Assembly: GCA_016935695.1 (NCBI GenBank)
Contig: JAFGQL010000126.1
Coordinates: 1-54,613 of the forward strand
DNA from: Spirochaetales bacterium
Lineage (GTDB): Bacteria > Spirochaetota > Spirochaetia > JC444 > Marispirochaetaceae
Length of the DNA: 54,613 bases
Direction of reading: 5' to 3'
The notes beneath the pieces were generated by a model. It was given only the letters and a program-made list of their open reading frames with translations, was not told the origin of the DNA and ran no database searches. Every line of letters starts with the position of its first letter. Within the stretch, counting starts at the first letter, position 1. Below, piece after piece: positions 53,607-54,613 of the stretch. The position numbers were made by a program, and so were the translations under genes.

Positions 53607-54584
53607 ATGACGGATACGCGCATAACAGCAATATCACCCGGCTCTGTATTTCTTGACGAAGCGGCCCTGCTTGCCTGCCAGGCACATGCATCCCTTGCCC
53701 AGCGGTTTGGGTGGATTCCCGAAAGGACCCCGGAAGATTTTCTGCCGAGGATCGACTGGATGACAAGGGAAGGGGAAGTTTTCGGCATGGAAGACAACGG
53801 GCACCTTTCAGGATTCACCGGCTATTTCATCATAGATGATTTCAGAAACGCGGGCCCCGGGGCCTATACCCCCGACTGGTGCACAGCCTTCTCCGGCACC
53901 CTTTCCCCGTCCCGTCGTGAAACGTGCCGGCAAGACCTCATCCGCCATCTGCTGGACCGCTGCAGGGGAAAAGGAGTGCACATCCACGGCATAAGCACCC
54001 TGTCCCATGAAACGGAACTGGCACACCAGCTGTCCCTGTGGGGGTACGGGACCATTGTCCTGGATGCCGCCCAGCCCCTGACGGTACTGCAGAAAAACCG
54101 GTCGATGAACCCGTCCGGCGGCAGCATACAGCTCAGGCGGGCCGCCCCGGGGGATGCAGAAACCCTGGCGGCACTGAACGACCTTCTTGCCCTCCACATC
54201 GGGAACGCACCGGTCATGATGCCCGACCCAAAGGGAATGTCCGCCGACGAATGGGAGCAATGGCTTAAACAGCCTGACACAGCCGCCTGTCTGGCGTTCG
54301 ACAACTCCCTTGCGGTGGGCTTCATCAAGGCCGAGGAACCCCAGTTCGATGTAACCTTTACGGTACATGATACCGGGACCCTGGCCATAAACGGTATGTT
54401 TGTCCTGCCCGGCTACCGCCGCAGAGGCACTGCCTCATCCCTTCTGTCATGGATCTGCGATGAAGCCGAAACAAGGGGAAAAACACTGGTATCGGTGGAC
54501 TGCGAAACCACAAACCCCGAGGCGTTCTCCTTCTGGCGGCGTTATTTCGAGCCCTTAAGCTGGTCATTCGAACGCCGGTTTTAA
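53607..54584 (+). CDS. Tandem GNAT acetyltransferase
   Basis: 325 residues. The C-terminal half (about 175-325) is a GNAT domain with LAINGMFVLPGYRRRGTAS, the acetyl-CoA loop. The N-terminal half has the same length and strand order (GFTGYFIIDDFRN) but no clear pyrophosphate loop, so it is probably a degenerate GNAT. Substrate unknown. ATG 53607 lies 6 nt after TATGAT, without a good -35 or Shine-Dalgarno; an earlier GTG at 53583 is less likely. It is divergent from the hydrogenase operon. Confidence 0.85.
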   Translation: MTDTRITAISPGSVFLDEAALLACQAHASLAQRFGWIPERTPEDFLPRIDWMTREGEVFGMEDNGHLSGFTGYFIIDDFRNAGPGAYTPDWCTAFSGTLSPSRRETCRQDLIRHLLDRCRGKGVHIHGISTLSHETELAHQLSLWGYGTIVLDAAQPLTVLQKNRSMNPSGGSIQLRRAAPGDAETLAALNDLLALHIGNAPVMMPDPKGMSADEWEQWLKQPDTAACLAFDNSLAVGFIKAEEPQFDVTFTVHDTGTLAINGMFVLPGYRRRGTASSLLSWICDEAETRGKTLVSVDCETTNPEAFSFWRRYFEPLSWSFERRF

Positions 54585-54613
54585 CAGGGCGTCCCTTGCC
54601 GCCGTCAATATCA
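54564..54613 (-). CDS. Possible 3' end of a convergent gene, runs off the window
   Basis: Fifteen minus-strand codons (ILTAARDALLKPAFE) end at a TGA at 54564-54566, overlapping the GNAT 3' end by about 20 nt. Too short to assign; it could be chance. Confidence 0.25.
   Translation of the reverse strand, partial: ILTAARDALLKPAFE

Overview
The window is a gene-dense bacterial chromosome segment of about 53-55% GC (estimated by eye). It has no rRNA or tRNA genes, CRISPR array, insertion sequence or phage genes that I can see. Gene content points to a spirochaete of the Spirochaetales. The EF-G is of the mitochondrial-like type found in spirochaetes. There is also a CarD regulator, many lipoproteins with relaxed lipoboxes, PEGA and DUF3857/transglutaminase envelope proteins, a methyl-accepting chemotaxis protein, and an [FeFe]-hydrogenase maturation cluster that suggests an anaerobe. 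The genus cannot be fixed from this sequence.

Layout. 1-8.2 kb holds envelope proteins: two minus-strand lipoproteins, then a plus-strand PEGA protein and a repeat lipoprotein. 8.2-14.9 kb (minus) holds a zinc/manganese-type ABC transporter (znuACB) preceded by a polyamine transporter (potABCD). 15-18 kb holds thpR, an M28 peptidase lipoprotein and an AraC-HTH/MGMT fusion. 18-23.4 kb (minus) holds plsC, an Mla-type lipid transport operon whose MCE subunit has a beta-rich C-terminal half, mnmM and a lipoprotein. 23.5-29.8 kb holds an MCP, leuS, an M24 peptidase and a lipoprotein. 30-34 kb holds a helical protein of unknown function, a DAHP synthase-prephenate dehydratase-ACT fusion and a lytic transglycosylase. 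34.2-38.9 kb holds an Hpt/response regulator pair, an oligopeptide-binding protein, malQ and a TVP38-family membrane protein. 39-42.5 kb holds the carD-FHA-nth operon, a sensor histidine kinase and a RecA-fold ATPase downstream of fusA. 44.7-50 kb holds DUF72, pepD, an EAL protein and a CsgG-like protein. 50.1-53.4 kb (minus) is a hydrogenase maturation operon: regulator, hydG remnant, hydE, truncated lyase, hydF. A tandem GNAT gene closes the window.

Two observations stand out. First, at least ten transcription-unit-leading genes have a good -35/-10 pair ending only 6-8 nt before an ATG, with no Shine-Dalgarno sequence between. Genes inside operons, and a second set of leading genes, have clear Shine-Dalgarno sequences. 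This predicts widespread leaderless mRNA. Second, the hydrogenase maturation operon keeps intact hydE and hydF, tightly coupled, but between them carries a 79-residue protein that looks like the two ends of HydG joined without the radical-SAM core, and a 176-residue aspartase/fumarase-family fragment. No other gap contains a recognisable gene. The largest intergenic stretches (44666-44945 and 53358-53606) hold promoters described below.
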